From the NCBI GenBank assembly GCA_018711925.1, contig DVHR01000044.1, forward strand, positions 1-33,973: a DNA stretch of 33,973 nt, given 5' to 3'. A model generated the notes under the pieces. That model saw only the letters and a program-made list of their open reading frames with translations, searched no databases and was not told the origin of the DNA. Position numbers and translations under genes: made by a program. Positions 14,103 through 22,758 of the stretch are shown in pieces; within the stretch, counting starts at the first letter, position 1; each line of letters starts with the position of its first letter. The DNA comes from Candidatus Coprenecus pullicola. GTDB taxonomy: Bacteria > Bacteroidota > Bacteroidia > Bacteroidales > UBA932.

Positions 14103-14573
14103 TTAGAGTGATATGTCAAGTATCTCGAACTTCAGCACGCCAGAAGGCACCCTCACCTCCACGACATCACCCTTGCGCCTGCCGATAAGAGCCTTTCCGA
14201 TAGGAGTACCGGCAGCCAGCTTGCCCTCACGGAAATTGGCCTCGCTCTCCCCTACCAGAGTGTACTGCACCGTGGTGTTGTTGAGCAGGTTCTTGAGAGT
14301 CACCTTCGTAAGCATCTGCACATGGTCGGTGTTGATCTTGGACTCGTCGATTACGCGGGCATTGGCCACCAGATTCTCCAACTTGGAAATCTTCAGTTCA
14401 AGCAGTCCCTGAGCCTCCTTGGCGGCATCGTACTCCGCATTCTCGGAGAGGTCCCCCTTGTCTCTGGCCTCCGCAATCTGCTTGGATATTACAGGCCTTT
14501 GGCTTATAGCCTCAGCCAACTCGGCCTTTAGTTTCTCCAGGCCCTCTGCTGTCACATAATGAATGTCAGACAT
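14103..14573 (-). CDS. greA: Transcription elongation factor GreA
   Basis: GreA enters the RNA polymerase secondary channel and stimulates cleavage of backtracked transcripts. The start is ATG 14573 (MSDIHYVTAEGLEKL), giving 156 aa, the usual length; an in-frame ATG at 14621 lies within a strong hairpin and is rejected. The coiled-coil N-terminal domain carries the acidic tip GDLSENAEY with Asp41 and Glu44, and the C-terminal FKBP-like domain runs from about residue 80 (TKVTLKNL, GTPIGKALIGRRKGD). It heads the greA-HIT-lipoprotein operon. Its leader contains an intrinsic terminator-like hairpin that may control read-through, described separately. Confidence 0.97.
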   Translation of the reverse strand: MSDIHYVTAEGLEKLKAELAEAISQRPVISKQIAEARDKGDLSENAEYDAAKEAQGLLELKISKLENLVANARVIDESKINTDHVQMLTKVTLKNLLNNTTVQYTLVGESEANFREGKLAAGTPIGKALIGRRKGDVVEVRVPSGVLKFEILDISL

Positions 14574-14604
14574 AGTATATTCTTCTTGTGCGTTTATAAA
14601 ATAT

Positions 14605-14637
14605 AAAAAAGAATCCCGCACCTGAGCAGGACTCTTT
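14605..14637 (-). terminator. Strong hairpin with T-run in front of greA (terminator or attenuator)
   Basis: On the minus strand AAAGAGTCCTGC pairs with GCGGGATTCTTT (12 bp, two G-U pairs, six-base loop) and is followed by a T-rich run (complement of 14605-14610, then TATATTTT). It may end the upstream ribF unit. Because the only good -7 box lies upstream of it, it may also act inside the greA leader as an attenuator. Confidence 0.85.
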
Positions 14638-14643
14638 CTTCTG

Positions 14644-14678
14644 CAAATATAAGTATAATTTTAAATAAAAGCTACAAA
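14644..14678 (-). promoter_or_regulatory. Candidate greA promoter upstream of the hairpin
   Basis: Minus-strand TATATTTG (14644-14651) fits TAnnTTTG; TTTG (14675-14678) lies 23 bases upstream, a little wide. The predicted start (near 14637) would coincide with the first base of the hairpin, giving a greA leader of about 65 nt. Confidence 0.5.
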
Positions 14679-14680
14679 AT

Positions 14681-15094
14681 TTAAAATTTCGGCTTCAGTA
14701 TCTCCGAATAAATTATCATATCCCGTCCGTTGATGCGGCGTTTCCTGCCGGCTGGAGCCTTGGCCTCGGGAGCCGGCACTGCCTCCTTCTTCTCCGGTAC
14801 AGCGTCTAACGTATGACGCACGGGCTGCTGCACAGCCTGCTCTTCCTGCAGGACAACTTCCTCAGAGCCCAGAACCGGCTCATCCGACGAGACCGGAACA
14901 TATACCGGCCTTATCTCGGGCAGCGGAGCCTCAGTCATCTCAGGCCGCAGAACAGGATCCGGACCATACGCCTCCTCCTGCTGCAACTGCCTCTCATGTC
15001 TCTGTCCGCGCTTTTTCCTCCTGTTGCCTTTCTCCAGCAGAGCAGGCCCCAGAATAAACAAAATTCCCAGAATAATACCTAACCAGTCTTCCAT
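14681..15094 (-). CDS. Small membrane-anchored protein of unknown function
   Basis: A 137-aa protein starting at ATG 15094 (a TTG at 15103 keeps the frame open but is less likely). One N-terminal transmembrane helix (about residues 3-20, DWLGIILGILFILGPALL) is followed by a basic patch (NRRKKRGQR), a long low-complexity Pro/Glu-rich linker (about 35-115) and a conserved-looking end IIYSEILKPKF. I recall similar IYSEIL endings in small Bacteroidota proteins of unknown role. By the positive-inside rule the bulk should be cytoplasmic. It is the last gene of the glycogen-ribF unit, 10 bases after ribF. No function can be assigned. Confidence 0.75.
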   Translation of the reverse strand: MEDWLGIILGILFILGPALLEKGNRRKKRGQRHERQLQQEEAYGPDPVLRPEMTEAPLPEIRPVYVPVSSDEPVLGSEEVVLQEEQAVQQPVRHTLDAVPEKKEAVPAPEAKAPAGRKRRINGRDMIIYSEILKPKF

Positions 15095-15104
15095 TTGCGT
15101 CAAT

Positions 15105-16007
15105 TTATACGTTCCCCGGCAAAGATAACATTTTCTCCGCTATTTTCCTATCATGCTCCATCTGAAGCCGCAGGTCGTCAAGAGAGGCGAATCTCTTCTC
15201 GTCGCGTATGCGGGCCACGAACCCAACGCGGATGTCAAGGCCGTATATGTTCCCGCTGAAGCCGAATATATTGGTCTCTATCGTGCGGACATTGCCCTCC
15301 GATACCGTGGGACGGGTTCCGATGTTGCAGATGCCCCTGTGACGCTGCCCGGAAACATCCACGCAGACAGCATAGACCCCGTCGGCAGGCACCATCTTCA
15401 ACGGCTCACTGAGCTGCATATTTGCCGTAGGGAATCCCATCGTCCGGCCCAGCATGTTGCCGGACACCACTGCTCCGGACAGGGAGTACCGGTAGCCCAG
15501 CAGGTGAGCGGCTGTCTGCACATCTCCCGCCGCAAGCAGGTTGCGGATTTGAGTGGAGCTGACTTTCCGCTCGTCGCAGTGTACCTCCTCCACGATGCGG
15601 GTACGCAGCCCGACCGTGGAGGCGATGGCCGCCAGCTCTTCCCTTGATGCCGTAGAGGAGCGTCCCAGACGGTGGTCGTAACCGATAACAATAGTGTCCA
15701 CATGGAACTGCTCCACCAGATATTTCCTCATAAAATCAGCCGTATCCAATTGACTGAAGTCTCTGGTGAACGGTATGACGTAAAAACGGTCTATGCCGAA
15801 TCCAAGTATCAGAGACTTCTTCTCCTCCAGGGTATTGAGCAGACGGAAAGTAGATGCATCCTGCTGCAGGACATTGCGCGGATGAGGCCAGAATGTTATC
15901 ACGGCACTCTCCTCGCCTTCTTCCCGGGCCGTGTCCTTCAGCACCTGAAGCACGGCCCGGTGTCCGGCATGAACTCCGTCGAAGAATCCCGTAGCGGCTA
16001 CAACCAT
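15105..16007 (-). CDS. ribF: Bifunctional riboflavin kinase / FAD synthetase
   Basis: Converts riboflavin to FMN and then FAD. In this 300-aa protein the N-terminal adenylyltransferase half shows GFFDGVHAGHRAVL (residues about 7-20) and the VIGYDHRLGR block near 107-116, plus KVSSTQIRNLL near 148; the C-terminal kinase half (from about 168) shows GFPTANM (near 191), followed by DGVYAVCV and GTRPTV. The length is typical. Its ATG overlaps the 3' end of the synthase-phosphorylase gene by 10 bases, so it is translated from the same message. A link to PLP- or flavin-dependent steps in this cluster is not evident. Confidence 0.96.
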   Translation of the reverse strand: MVVAATGFFDGVHAGHRAVLQVLKDTAREEGEESAVITFWPHPRNVLQQDASTFRLLNTLEEKKSLILGFGIDRFYVIPFTRDFSQLDTADFMRKYLVEQFHVDTIVIGYDHRLGRSSTASREELAAIASTVGLRTRIVEEVHCDERKVSSTQIRNLLAAGDVQTAAHLLGYRYSLSGAVVSGNMLGRTMGFPTANMQLSEPLKMVPADGVYAVCVDVSGQRHRGICNIGTRPTVSEGNVRTIETNIFGFSGNIYGLDIRVGFVARIRDEKRFASLDDLRLQMEHDRKIAEKMLSLPGNV

Positions 16008-19000
16008 CTCACCAACTCTAAGTCCTGACGGTGAGGCAGGAGATCATTCTTGGCAAATACCCTGACTGTGAGATAGTAGACACCTGTCGCGGTAGGAAGC
16101 AGACGGCAGACGTATCTGGCCGTACCGTCCCCGCCCGACTCATAGTCGAAGGTGAAGCACTTGCGTACATGGAACACGCCCTTGCGGTCCTGCTCCGCCC
16201 ATACCAGTTCGACACCTATATCATGAGGATTGATATCCCCGATAAAGAGTTCCAGCCGGAAGACTCTCTCCTTGCCGAGCATCGGCTGGTCGTTGGAGTC
16301 CGTAGGACGCACATAGTCCTTTATCTCGATATGCTGCCAGCTGTGGCGGATATTCTTCTTCCAGAAAGCTATCTCCTTGGCCACGGCGCAGTCATCGGCA
16401 TTGAGCCTGAGTGTCCTCTCATAAAGAGGCATGTAATATTTCTCCAGATAATCCGTCAGCATCCGGTTGGTAGTGAAGTTGGAGGCTACGAGCGCAATCG
16501 TGTTCTTGATGTACTGAATCCACCTGGACGGGATTCCGGTCTTCCTGTCCCGCTCGTCATAGTACCCCGGAGCTATCTCGTTCTCTATGATGTTGTAGAT
16601 GGTCGCGGCATCCAGCTCATCCTGGAAGTTCTGATCCTCATATGTCTTCTCCATAGGAAGAGCCCAGCCTGCATCCTTCTTATAGCCCTCTATCCACCAG
16701 CCGTCAAGCACGGAAAAGTGCATGACACCGTTCATGGCGGCCTTCTCTCCAGAGGTGCCGGAAGCCTCCAGTGGTCTGGTAGGGGTATTCATCCACACAT
16801 CCACGCCCTGTACAAGAGCTTTGGCCAGATTCATGTCATAGTTGGGGACAAAGACTATCTTTCCTATGAACTGAGGCATCTTGGATATGTCCACGATGCG
16901 CTTGATCAGATCCTGACCAGCCTTGTCGGCCGGATGCGCCTTACCGGCGAAGATGAACTGCACCGGACGGTCCGGATTGTTGACTATCTCATTGAGGCGG
17001 TTCAGGTCGCGGAACAGCAGATGCGCCCTCTTGTAGGTGGCGAACCTCCGCGCAAATCCTATGGTCAGCACATCGGTCCGGAGGGTATCCAGAATAGTAA
17101 CTATCTGATGAGGCGAGTAGTGGCTGGATATATCCGTATTGGAGATACGTTTCTTGACCACCTCTATCATCCTGGCTCGAAGCTCGTTGCGCACGTTCCA
17201 GATCACACTGTCGTCTACATTGTAGATACCCTCGAAGCACTTCTTGTCGTATTTGTGGGCGGCGAACTCGGGGCCGAATACCTTGGCGTGAATCTCCTTC
17301 CACTGAGGCGCGGTCCATGTGGGATAATGCACTCCGTTGGTCACATAGCCTATGTGCAGTTCCTCCGGCAGATAACCGGGCCACAGACCGCCCAGAACCT
17401 GCTGGCTGACCTTGCCGTGCATCCAGCTCACGCCGTTGACCTCCTGTGACAGGTTGCAGGCCAGATTGCTCATGGAGAACTTCTCGTTGCGGTCGACGGG
17501 ATTGGTCTTGCCCAGGGCCATCAGGGTCTCCCAGTCAATCTTCATCCTCTGAGGGTAATGATTGATATAAGTCCTGAGCATATCCTCGCTGAAGGCATCG
17601 TGTCCGGCCGGCACCGGAGTATGGGTCGTAAAGAGGGATGAGCATCTGACGAGCTCCATAGCCTCGGAGAACGAAAGGTTCTGAGCCACGTACTCCCGCA
17701 GTCGCTCCAGTCCGATAAAGGCGGCATGACCCTCGTTGCAGTGATATATATCGCACTGGATACCCAGCGTCCTCAGAGCCCGGATGCCTCCGATACCGAG
17801 CAGAAGCTCCTGCTTCAGGCGGTTCTCCCAGTCACCTCCGTAGAGATGATGGGTGATCTGACGGTCCTCGGGCAGGTTGTCCTCAAAGTCGGTATCAAGC
17901 AGATACAGTTCGGTACGGCCTACGTCCACCCTCCATATCCGGGCATATACGGTACGGCCGGGGAAGACTATCGACACAGTCTTCCAGTTGCCGCTCCCGT
18001 CGCGCACGGGCATGGCCGGTATCTTGAAGAAATCCTGAGGCTCATAGTCGGCCACCTGATCTCCCTGCGCCGTAAGTCTCTGGCTGAAATAGCCGTAACG
18101 GTACAGCAGGCCGACACCAGTCATCCTGACCTTCATGTCGCTGGACTCCTTGAGGTAGTCTCCGGCGAGGATACCCAGACCTCCGGAATATATCTTAAGG
18201 GAGGTGTCCAGACCATACTCCATGCTGAAATAAGCTATAGAGGGAGACTTGCGGTCTTTCTTGCCGTCCATATAGGTGTTGAATATATCATATACGGCAT
18301 CCATCCGGGCCAGGAAATCCGTATCCGCCTCCAGGCGGTTGTAATCGTCCAGCGTAAGTCTGTCCAGCAGGGCTATGGGGTTGCGCTCGCACTCCTTCCA
18401 CAGATCCGCATTGATGCTACGGAACAGGTCCATCGCCTCCTGGTTCCAGCACCACCAGAGATTCTTCGATATGACATCCAGAGCCTTGAGCCTCTCAGGC
18501 ATGTCCCTCGTGACCAGAATCCGGCTCCATGACGGCCTGTTCACCTCAAAGCGGTGATAGTTCTGCACCTGGTCCTCCTTGTACTCGGGGAAGGCGCCCA
18601 TCTCCTCCACCAGTCTCTCTATCGCCAGGGAATAGGCCTGCTTGTAATAGTAGATATTGTGCTTCCACAGAGCTATCTCCGATACCTCTACGGCATTGTC
18701 CTTATACTGACGGACGGTCTCCGGGGAGAGTGCGGTCATCTCCATCACGGCCTTGAGCACATTGTCCACCACCTGCCCGTAGTTGGAGTCATTGCGGGGA
18801 ACTATGGTGATGGACGGATGGGCCGCATTGTAATGGCTGCGCACCCACAGGCCGAAGCCGGCCAGAGTCGTCGTCAGTGTCGGCACACCGAAGGCCAGGG
18901 ACTCCAGCGGAGTATATCCCCAAGGCTCGTAATACGAAGGGAAGAGGGTCATGTCCATGGACATCAGCAGCTCGTAGTATTTCCGGCCTATGATGCCGTC

Positions 19001-20233
19001 GTCTCCGTTGAGATATGAAGGGACGAAGAACACCTTGACCTTGCTGCCCTCCCTGTTTACCAGATTCAGGGCCTTCATACGGTTGAGGATGATGTCCGAA
19101 TCGGGGTCCTGGAGCTGATGCGTGGTAAGAGTACGGTAATCGGAGCCGTTGCCGGCAAGCTTGGCCGCCAGCTCCTTGTCCGGACCGTTGTGACCGGAGG
19201 GCACCATGATGAACGCCACTACTGTACGGCCGCTGTAGCCGGAGTTGCCCAGTCTACCCAGCACGTCCAGGAATACGTCTATGCCCTTGTTCTTGTACTC
19301 ATAGCGGCCGCTTATACCCAGGATAAACGCATCGGAGCAGTCCTCTCCGCACATGGCACCGGCCAGGTCAAGCAGGACTTTCCTGCCCTCCGCGGCAGCC
19401 TTCTGAAGTTTGTCCTTGGGCGGCACGATTCCGTTGTCAAAGCCGTTGGGCGTAATCAGGTCCACCTTCTTGCCCAGCAGTTTCTCACATTCCGTAGCCG
19501 TAATGTCGCTTACCGTGGTGAATACGTCCGCGTTCAAGGCCGCGCACTTCTCCATGGAATGTTTCGCGGTCACATTGTAATAGCGGGCCTTCTCATCGGC
19601 GTTGCAGTTGGACAGGGAGTCATACAGAGGCACGTTGTTGCAGGCCAGGCAGCGTCCCGTCACCGTGGCGTGTGTGGTGAAGATAGTGGCCACATGAGCC
19701 TTCACGCTCTTGAGATAAAGGATACCGGCACCGGTCATCCACTCGTGGAAATGAGCCACGACCTTGTGATGCGGCTGGAGATTGAAGCGCACGAAACTCT
19801 CTATCACCTTTCCGGCCGCATAGCCGAACAGGGCCGACTCTATAAAGTCCCATTGCCCGGATATGGAGTCCAGCTTGAACTTCTCCCACAGCGAGGTGAA
19901 TATCTCGTTCTTCTTCGGGATGAACTGCGAGAAATCCACCAGCACGGCTATGGGCTTGCCCGGGATGTTCCAGCGGCCTACCCTGAGCCTCAGTCCTTCC
20001 TCCGCTGCGGCCATGCGCCATGTACGGAAAAGAATGGGGTCTTCGGTGAATTCCGGGTTCTGGGCAGTATCCATCCAGACATCCGGACCTATATGGATGT
20101 GGTTGTTTTTTAATTCCTTGGAAAGATTCAGCGACTTGGAGGCCAAAACGGTATGGATGCCTCCTACCTTGTTGCACACCTCCCAGCTTGCCTCGAACAG
20201 ATAGTCGGGCATCACTACTTTTTCAGTACTCAT
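15998..20233 (-). CDS. Glycogen synthase (GT3) - alpha-glucan phosphorylase (GT35) fusion
   Basis: A 1411-aa chain carrying both an elongating and a degrading enzyme. Residues about 8-550 match eukaryote-like glycogen synthase: FEASWEVCNKVGGIHTVL at the start and the E-x7-E motif in SYYEPWGYTPLESLAFG (near 428-444). From about 580 a DUF3417-like segment (LKALDVISKNLWWCWN) opens a short-type alpha-glucan phosphorylase: SPSIAYFSMEYGL, IYSGGLGILAGDYLK, and the PLP-lysine block EASGTSGEKAAMNG (near 1160), then LDGWWIEGY. All key motifs are present in both halves. Fused versions exist in some Bacteroidales, whereas others encode the two enzymes separately. It lies 27 bases after the GH57 gene. Sugar-nucleotide donor (UDP- or ADP-glucose) cannot be told from sequence alone. 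Confidence 0.93.
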   Translation of the reverse strand: MSTEKVVMPDYLFEASWEVCNKVGGIHTVLASKSLNLSKELKNNHIHIGPDVWMDTAQNPEFTEDPILFRTWRMAAAEEGLRLRVGRWNIPGKPIAVLVDFSQFIPKKNEIFTSLWEKFKLDSISGQWDFIESALFGYAAGKVIESFVRFNLQPHHKVVAHFHEWMTGAGILYLKSVKAHVATIFTTHATVTGRCLACNNVPLYDSLSNCNADEKARYYNVTAKHSMEKCAALNADVFTTVSDITATECEKLLGKKVDLITPNGFDNGIVPPKDKLQKAAAEGRKVLLDLAGAMCGEDCSDAFILGISGRYEYKNKGIDVFLDVLGRLGNSGYSGRTVVAFIMVPSGHNGPDKELAAKLAGNGSDYRTLTTHQLQDPDSDIILNRMKALNLVNREGSKVKVFFVPSYLNGDDGIIGRKYYELLMSMDMTLFPSYYEPWGYTPLESLAFGVPTLTTTLAGFGLWVRSHYNAAHPSITIVPRNDSNYGQVVDNVLKAVMEMTALSPETVRQYKDNAVEVSEIALWKHNIYYYKQAYSLAIERLVEEMGAFPEYKEDQVQNYHRFEVNRPSWSRILVTRDMPERLKALDVISKNLWWCWNQEAMDLFRSINADLWKECERNPIALLDRLTLDDYNRLEADTDFLARMDAVYDIFNTYMDGKKDRKSPSIAYFSMEYGLDTSLKIYSGGLGILAGDYLKESSDMKVRMTGVGLLYRYGYFSQRLTAQGDQVADYEPQDFFKIPAMPVRDGSGNWKTVSIVFPGRTVYARIWRVDVGRTELYLLDTDFEDNLPEDRQITHHLYGGDWENRLKQELLLGIGGIRALRTLGIQCDIYHCNEGHAAFIGLERLREYVAQNLSFSEAMELVRCSSLFTTHTPVPAGHDAFSEDMLRTYINHYPQRMKIDWETLMALGKTNPVDRNEKFSMSNLACNLSQEVNGVSWMHGKVSQQVLGGLWPGYLPEELHIGYVTNGVHYPTWTAPQWKEIHAKVFGPEFAAHKYDKKCFEGIYNVDDSVIWNVRNELRARMIEVVKKRISNTDISSHYSPHQIVTILDTLRTDVLTIGFARRFATYKRAHLLFRDLNRLNEIVNNPDRPVQFIFAGKAHPADKAGQDLIKRIVDISKMPQFIGKIVFVPNYDMNLAKALVQGVDVWMNTPTRPLEASGTSGEKAAMNGVMHFSVLDGWWIEGYKKDAGWALPMEKTYEDQNFQDELDAATIYNIIENEIAPGYYDERDRKTGIPSRWIQYIKNTIALVASNFTTNRMLTDYLEKYYMPLYERTLRLNADDCAVAKEIAFWKKNIRHSWQHIEIKDYVRPTDSNDQPMLGKERVFRLELFIGDINPHDIGVELVWAEQDRKGVFHVRKCFTFDYESGGDGTARYVCRLLPTATGVYYLTVRVFAKNDLLPHRQDLELVRWL

Positions 20234-20260
20234 AAATATTCAAAATATCGGTAACTATTG

Positions 20261-21466
20261 CTATTCCTGTTTAAGTCTGCGGTCCACCCTCAGAATAAAG
20301 TCACTCAGGACATTCATATAATTGATGAACGCCTCGTAAGGGGTATCGTACGGATTGAAGTAATTGTGTACGGCGCCGTCCGAGAAGAACTTGGTACACA
20401 TATAGTAGAAATGGTCGCTCTCCTGCAGCTTCAGGAAGTCCCTGGCTATATTCGGGTCTTCAGCGGCAATTACTTTGTCCGTAAGGGCATAGAGCTTCGA
20501 GGAAGCCTCGTTCTGCAGCTCATTGCCCAGCCATGCGGTGGTATCCCTCTCCTCGTCGGCCCAGGATATAGGGAACGGCACGTTGAGCGGAGCCACCGGC
20601 TGATGCTTTTTAATGACCTGAGAAGGGGTGCAGAACTCAAAGTCTGTCTGCGAAAGAACTGCCTCGGGCAGGGCCTTCATGAACTCGAATATACCTGTGG
20701 ACGCGCTCTGATGCTCCCCGAACGTCTCGTAGTCCATGAAGAGGTTGATCACCTCTCCGTCCTTTATCGAATCCTGCAGCCATGAGACATACTTGCCCGT
20801 GTCCACCGGCCATTTCTCCCACGAACGGTCGGAGAAACGGAAGGCGATGTCATCGCTAAGGGTAAAATTGCGCAGAAGCAGTTTCAGTTTCGGATTGACG
20901 GCGTTGGCATACACGTAGTTGGGGGATTTCCAGCCCAGGATGTGCCTGGCTCCCTCGGTCAGCATACAGGTGTAGCCCATCCTGCTGACCGCAGCCCCGA
21001 TCTCGTCGGAGTATATCAGCTCGGTATTGCGGAAGCATTTGGGCTTCTTGCCGAAATGCTTGGCTATAAGGGCCGAATGCAGCTTGACCTGCTTTTCGAA
21101 CTCACTCATGGAGAACAGGGAGGCAAGTGTATGGGAATATGTCTCGGCGATGAACTCCACACAGCCGGTCCCGGCAAGTTCCTTGAAACTGTCCAGAACT
21201 TCCGGAGCATAGGCCTCGAACTGCTCTATTACCGAGCCGGAAATGGAGAAGGCCACCTTGAATTTCTTGCCGCAGGCGGCTATCACGTCCAGCAGAAGCC
21301 TGTTCATGGGCAGGTAGCATCTGTCGGCCACACGGCGCAGAATTGTCCTGTTGGCGAAATCATCGTAATAGTGCTGATCGTTTCCTATATCGAAGAAGCG
21401 GTACTGTCTGAGCCTGTCAGGCTGATGTACCTGAAAATATATGCAGATTGAGGGTTTTGTTTCCAT
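20261..21466 (-). CDS. Glycoside hydrolase family 57 alpha-amylase-like enzyme
   Basis: GH57 enzymes are retaining alpha-glucan hydrolases or transferases. The start is ATG 21466 (METKPSICIYF), giving 401 aa; the open frame to 21532 overlaps the GT4 stop and lacks family similarity. The first conserved block is YFQVHQPDRLRQYRFF (residues 10-25), followed by FIAETYSHTL, then FRNTELIYSDE near 149 (probable nucleophile Glu) and NLFMDYETFGEHQ near 244 (probable acid/base Asp). No signal peptide is seen, so it should act in the cytoplasm on stored glycogen. Related Bacteroides genomes carry the same order of debranching enzyme, GT4 and GH57. Exact activity (amylase versus glucanotransferase) is not decided. 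Confidence 0.93.
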   Translation of the reverse strand: METKPSICIYFQVHQPDRLRQYRFFDIGNDQHYYDDFANRTILRRVADRCYLPMNRLLLDVIAACGKKFKVAFSISGSVIEQFEAYAPEVLDSFKELAGTGCVEFIAETYSHTLASLFSMSEFEKQVKLHSALIAKHFGKKPKCFRNTELIYSDEIGAAVSRMGYTCMLTEGARHILGWKSPNYVYANAVNPKLKLLLRNFTLSDDIAFRFSDRSWEKWPVDTGKYVSWLQDSIKDGEVINLFMDYETFGEHQSASTGIFEFMKALPEAVLSQTDFEFCTPSQVIKKHQPVAPLNVPFPISWADEERDTTAWLGNELQNEASSKLYALTDKVIAAEDPNIARDFLKLQESDHFYYMCTKFFSDGAVHNYFNPYDTPYEAFINYMNVLSDFILRVDRRLKQE

Positions 21467-21477
21467 AATTGCTTGTT

Positions 21478-22758
21478 TTAATCGATTGTTGACAAATATA
21501 TCTCCTTTATCTTCTTGGCCGCGTTGTTCCATTTGAGGGTATTGACCTCGTCCAGACCGCAGCGCGAGGCCATGACTCCGAGAGCCGGATACCTCAGAAT
21601 GCCGTAAATCGCGTCGGCCATGGCATCTATGTCCCAGAAATCCACCTTGATGGAATGTCTGAGCACCTCAGCCACGCCGGACTGCTTCGAGATGATGGTC
21701 GGTACGCCGGTTCTCATGGCCTCCAGGGGCGATATGCCGAACGGCTCCGACACCGACGGCATCACATACACATCCGACATAGCGAACATACGCTGCACGT
21801 CGGCTCCTCTGAGAAATCCGGTGAAATGGAACCTGTCGGATATGCCCAGCTTGGCCACCCGGCGGATCGAGCGGTTGAGCAGGTCACCGCTGCCGGCCAT
21901 CACGAAGCGGACATTCTTGTAGTATCTCAAAACCTTGCTGGCCGCCTCAATGAAATACTCCGGGCCCTTCTGGAAGGTAATCCTGCCGAGGAATGTAACT
22001 ACCTTTTCCGGCACTCCCCGGTGTACGTCCAGCTCACTGCGGCCGCTGAAGTCCACCGCATTGTGGACGGTAAAGACTTTGTCCGGAGATATGCCGTAAC
22101 GGTTGATGACTATGTTGCGGGTAAGGTTGCTCACCGTTATGACCCTGTCAGCAGCCTCCATACCCATCTTCTCAAGGGCATACACCTGAGTATTGACGTT
22201 CTCTCCGCTGCGGTCATACTCCGTGGCATGGACATGTATCACCAGCGGCTTGCCCGTAAGCCTCTTGGCCGCCACTCCGGCCGGATAGGTAAGCCAGTCA
22301 TGTGCATGTATCACATCGAACTGATTCTGCATGGCAATAGTTCCGCCCACCAGAGCATAGCGGGCAACCTCCTCCATAAGGTTCGTACCGTACTTTCCGG
22401 AGAACTTGTACTTCTGCTTGAAATTGACTTTAAATTCCTCAGCCTGCGAATGCCGGTCCTTCTCCACCATCTCCGTAAAGTCCTCCGGATCGACATAGGG
22501 AATCATGTTTGTCCCTATTCTCAGGAAATTGATCCGTTCCAGAAAATCCAGAGGAGAGCAGGTTATGTCCGCAGCCTCCACGTCACTGGCATTGATGATG
22601 CGCGCCACCCTGCCGTCCTCGTCCCCGGAGGCCGAGGGCATCACGAACAGCACGTCCACTCCGTTGTTGGCCAGACCCCGGACCATTCCGTAACAGGCTG
22701 TTCCGAGACCTCCGGCTATGTGAGGGGGGAACTCCCACCCGAACATCAAGACTCTCAT
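21478..22758 (-). CDS. GT4/GT5-like glycosyltransferase of the glycogen cluster
   Basis: A 426-aa GT-B fold glycosyltransferase. The N-terminal domain opens with MFGWEFPPHIAGGLGTACYG (residues about 5-24), the glycine-rich acceptor loop of glycogen-synthase-like enzymes, then VIHAHDWLTYPAG near 150. The C-terminal donor domain has FLGRITFQKGPEYFIEA near 249 and the E-x7-E motif EPFGISPLE near 338. It overlaps the debranching gene by four bases (ATGA) and precedes GH57 by 11. It is a second synthase-like transferase in addition to the GT3 half of the fusion; it could prime or elongate glucan chains or make a maltooligosaccharide. Specificity unknown. Confidence 0.92.
   Translation of the reverse strand: MRVLMFGWEFPPHIAGGLGTACYGMVRGLANNGVDVLFVMPSASGDEDGRVARIINASDVEAADITCSPLDFLERINFLRIGTNMIPYVDPEDFTEMVEKDRHSQAEEFKVNFKQKYKFSGKYGTNLMEEVARYALVGGTIAMQNQFDVIHAHDWLTYPAGVAAKRLTGKPLVIHVHATEYDRSGENVNTQVYALEKMGMEAADRVITVSNLTRNIVINRYGISPDKVFTVHNAVDFSGRSELDVHRGVPEKVVTFLGRITFQKGPEYFIEAASKVLRYYKNVRFVMAGSGDLLNRSIRRVAKLGISDRFHFTGFLRGADVQRMFAMSDVYVMPSVSEPFGISPLEAMRTGVPTIISKQSGVAEVLRHSIKVDFWDIDAMADAIYGILRYPALGVMASRCGLDEVNTLKWNNAAKKIKEIYLSTID

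Noticed and set aside
14574..14621. 16-residue N-terminal extension of GreA
   Set aside because: It would be encoded by the terminator hairpin and makes GreA longer than the family; the ATG at 14573 gives 156 aa.
16031..17449. A 472-codon plus-strand open frame opposite the synthase-phosphorylase gene
   Set aside because: Antisense shadow of a strongly supported coding sequence; no domain, start context or promoter. The same holds for 19118-20113, 21655-22842 and other long antisense frames.
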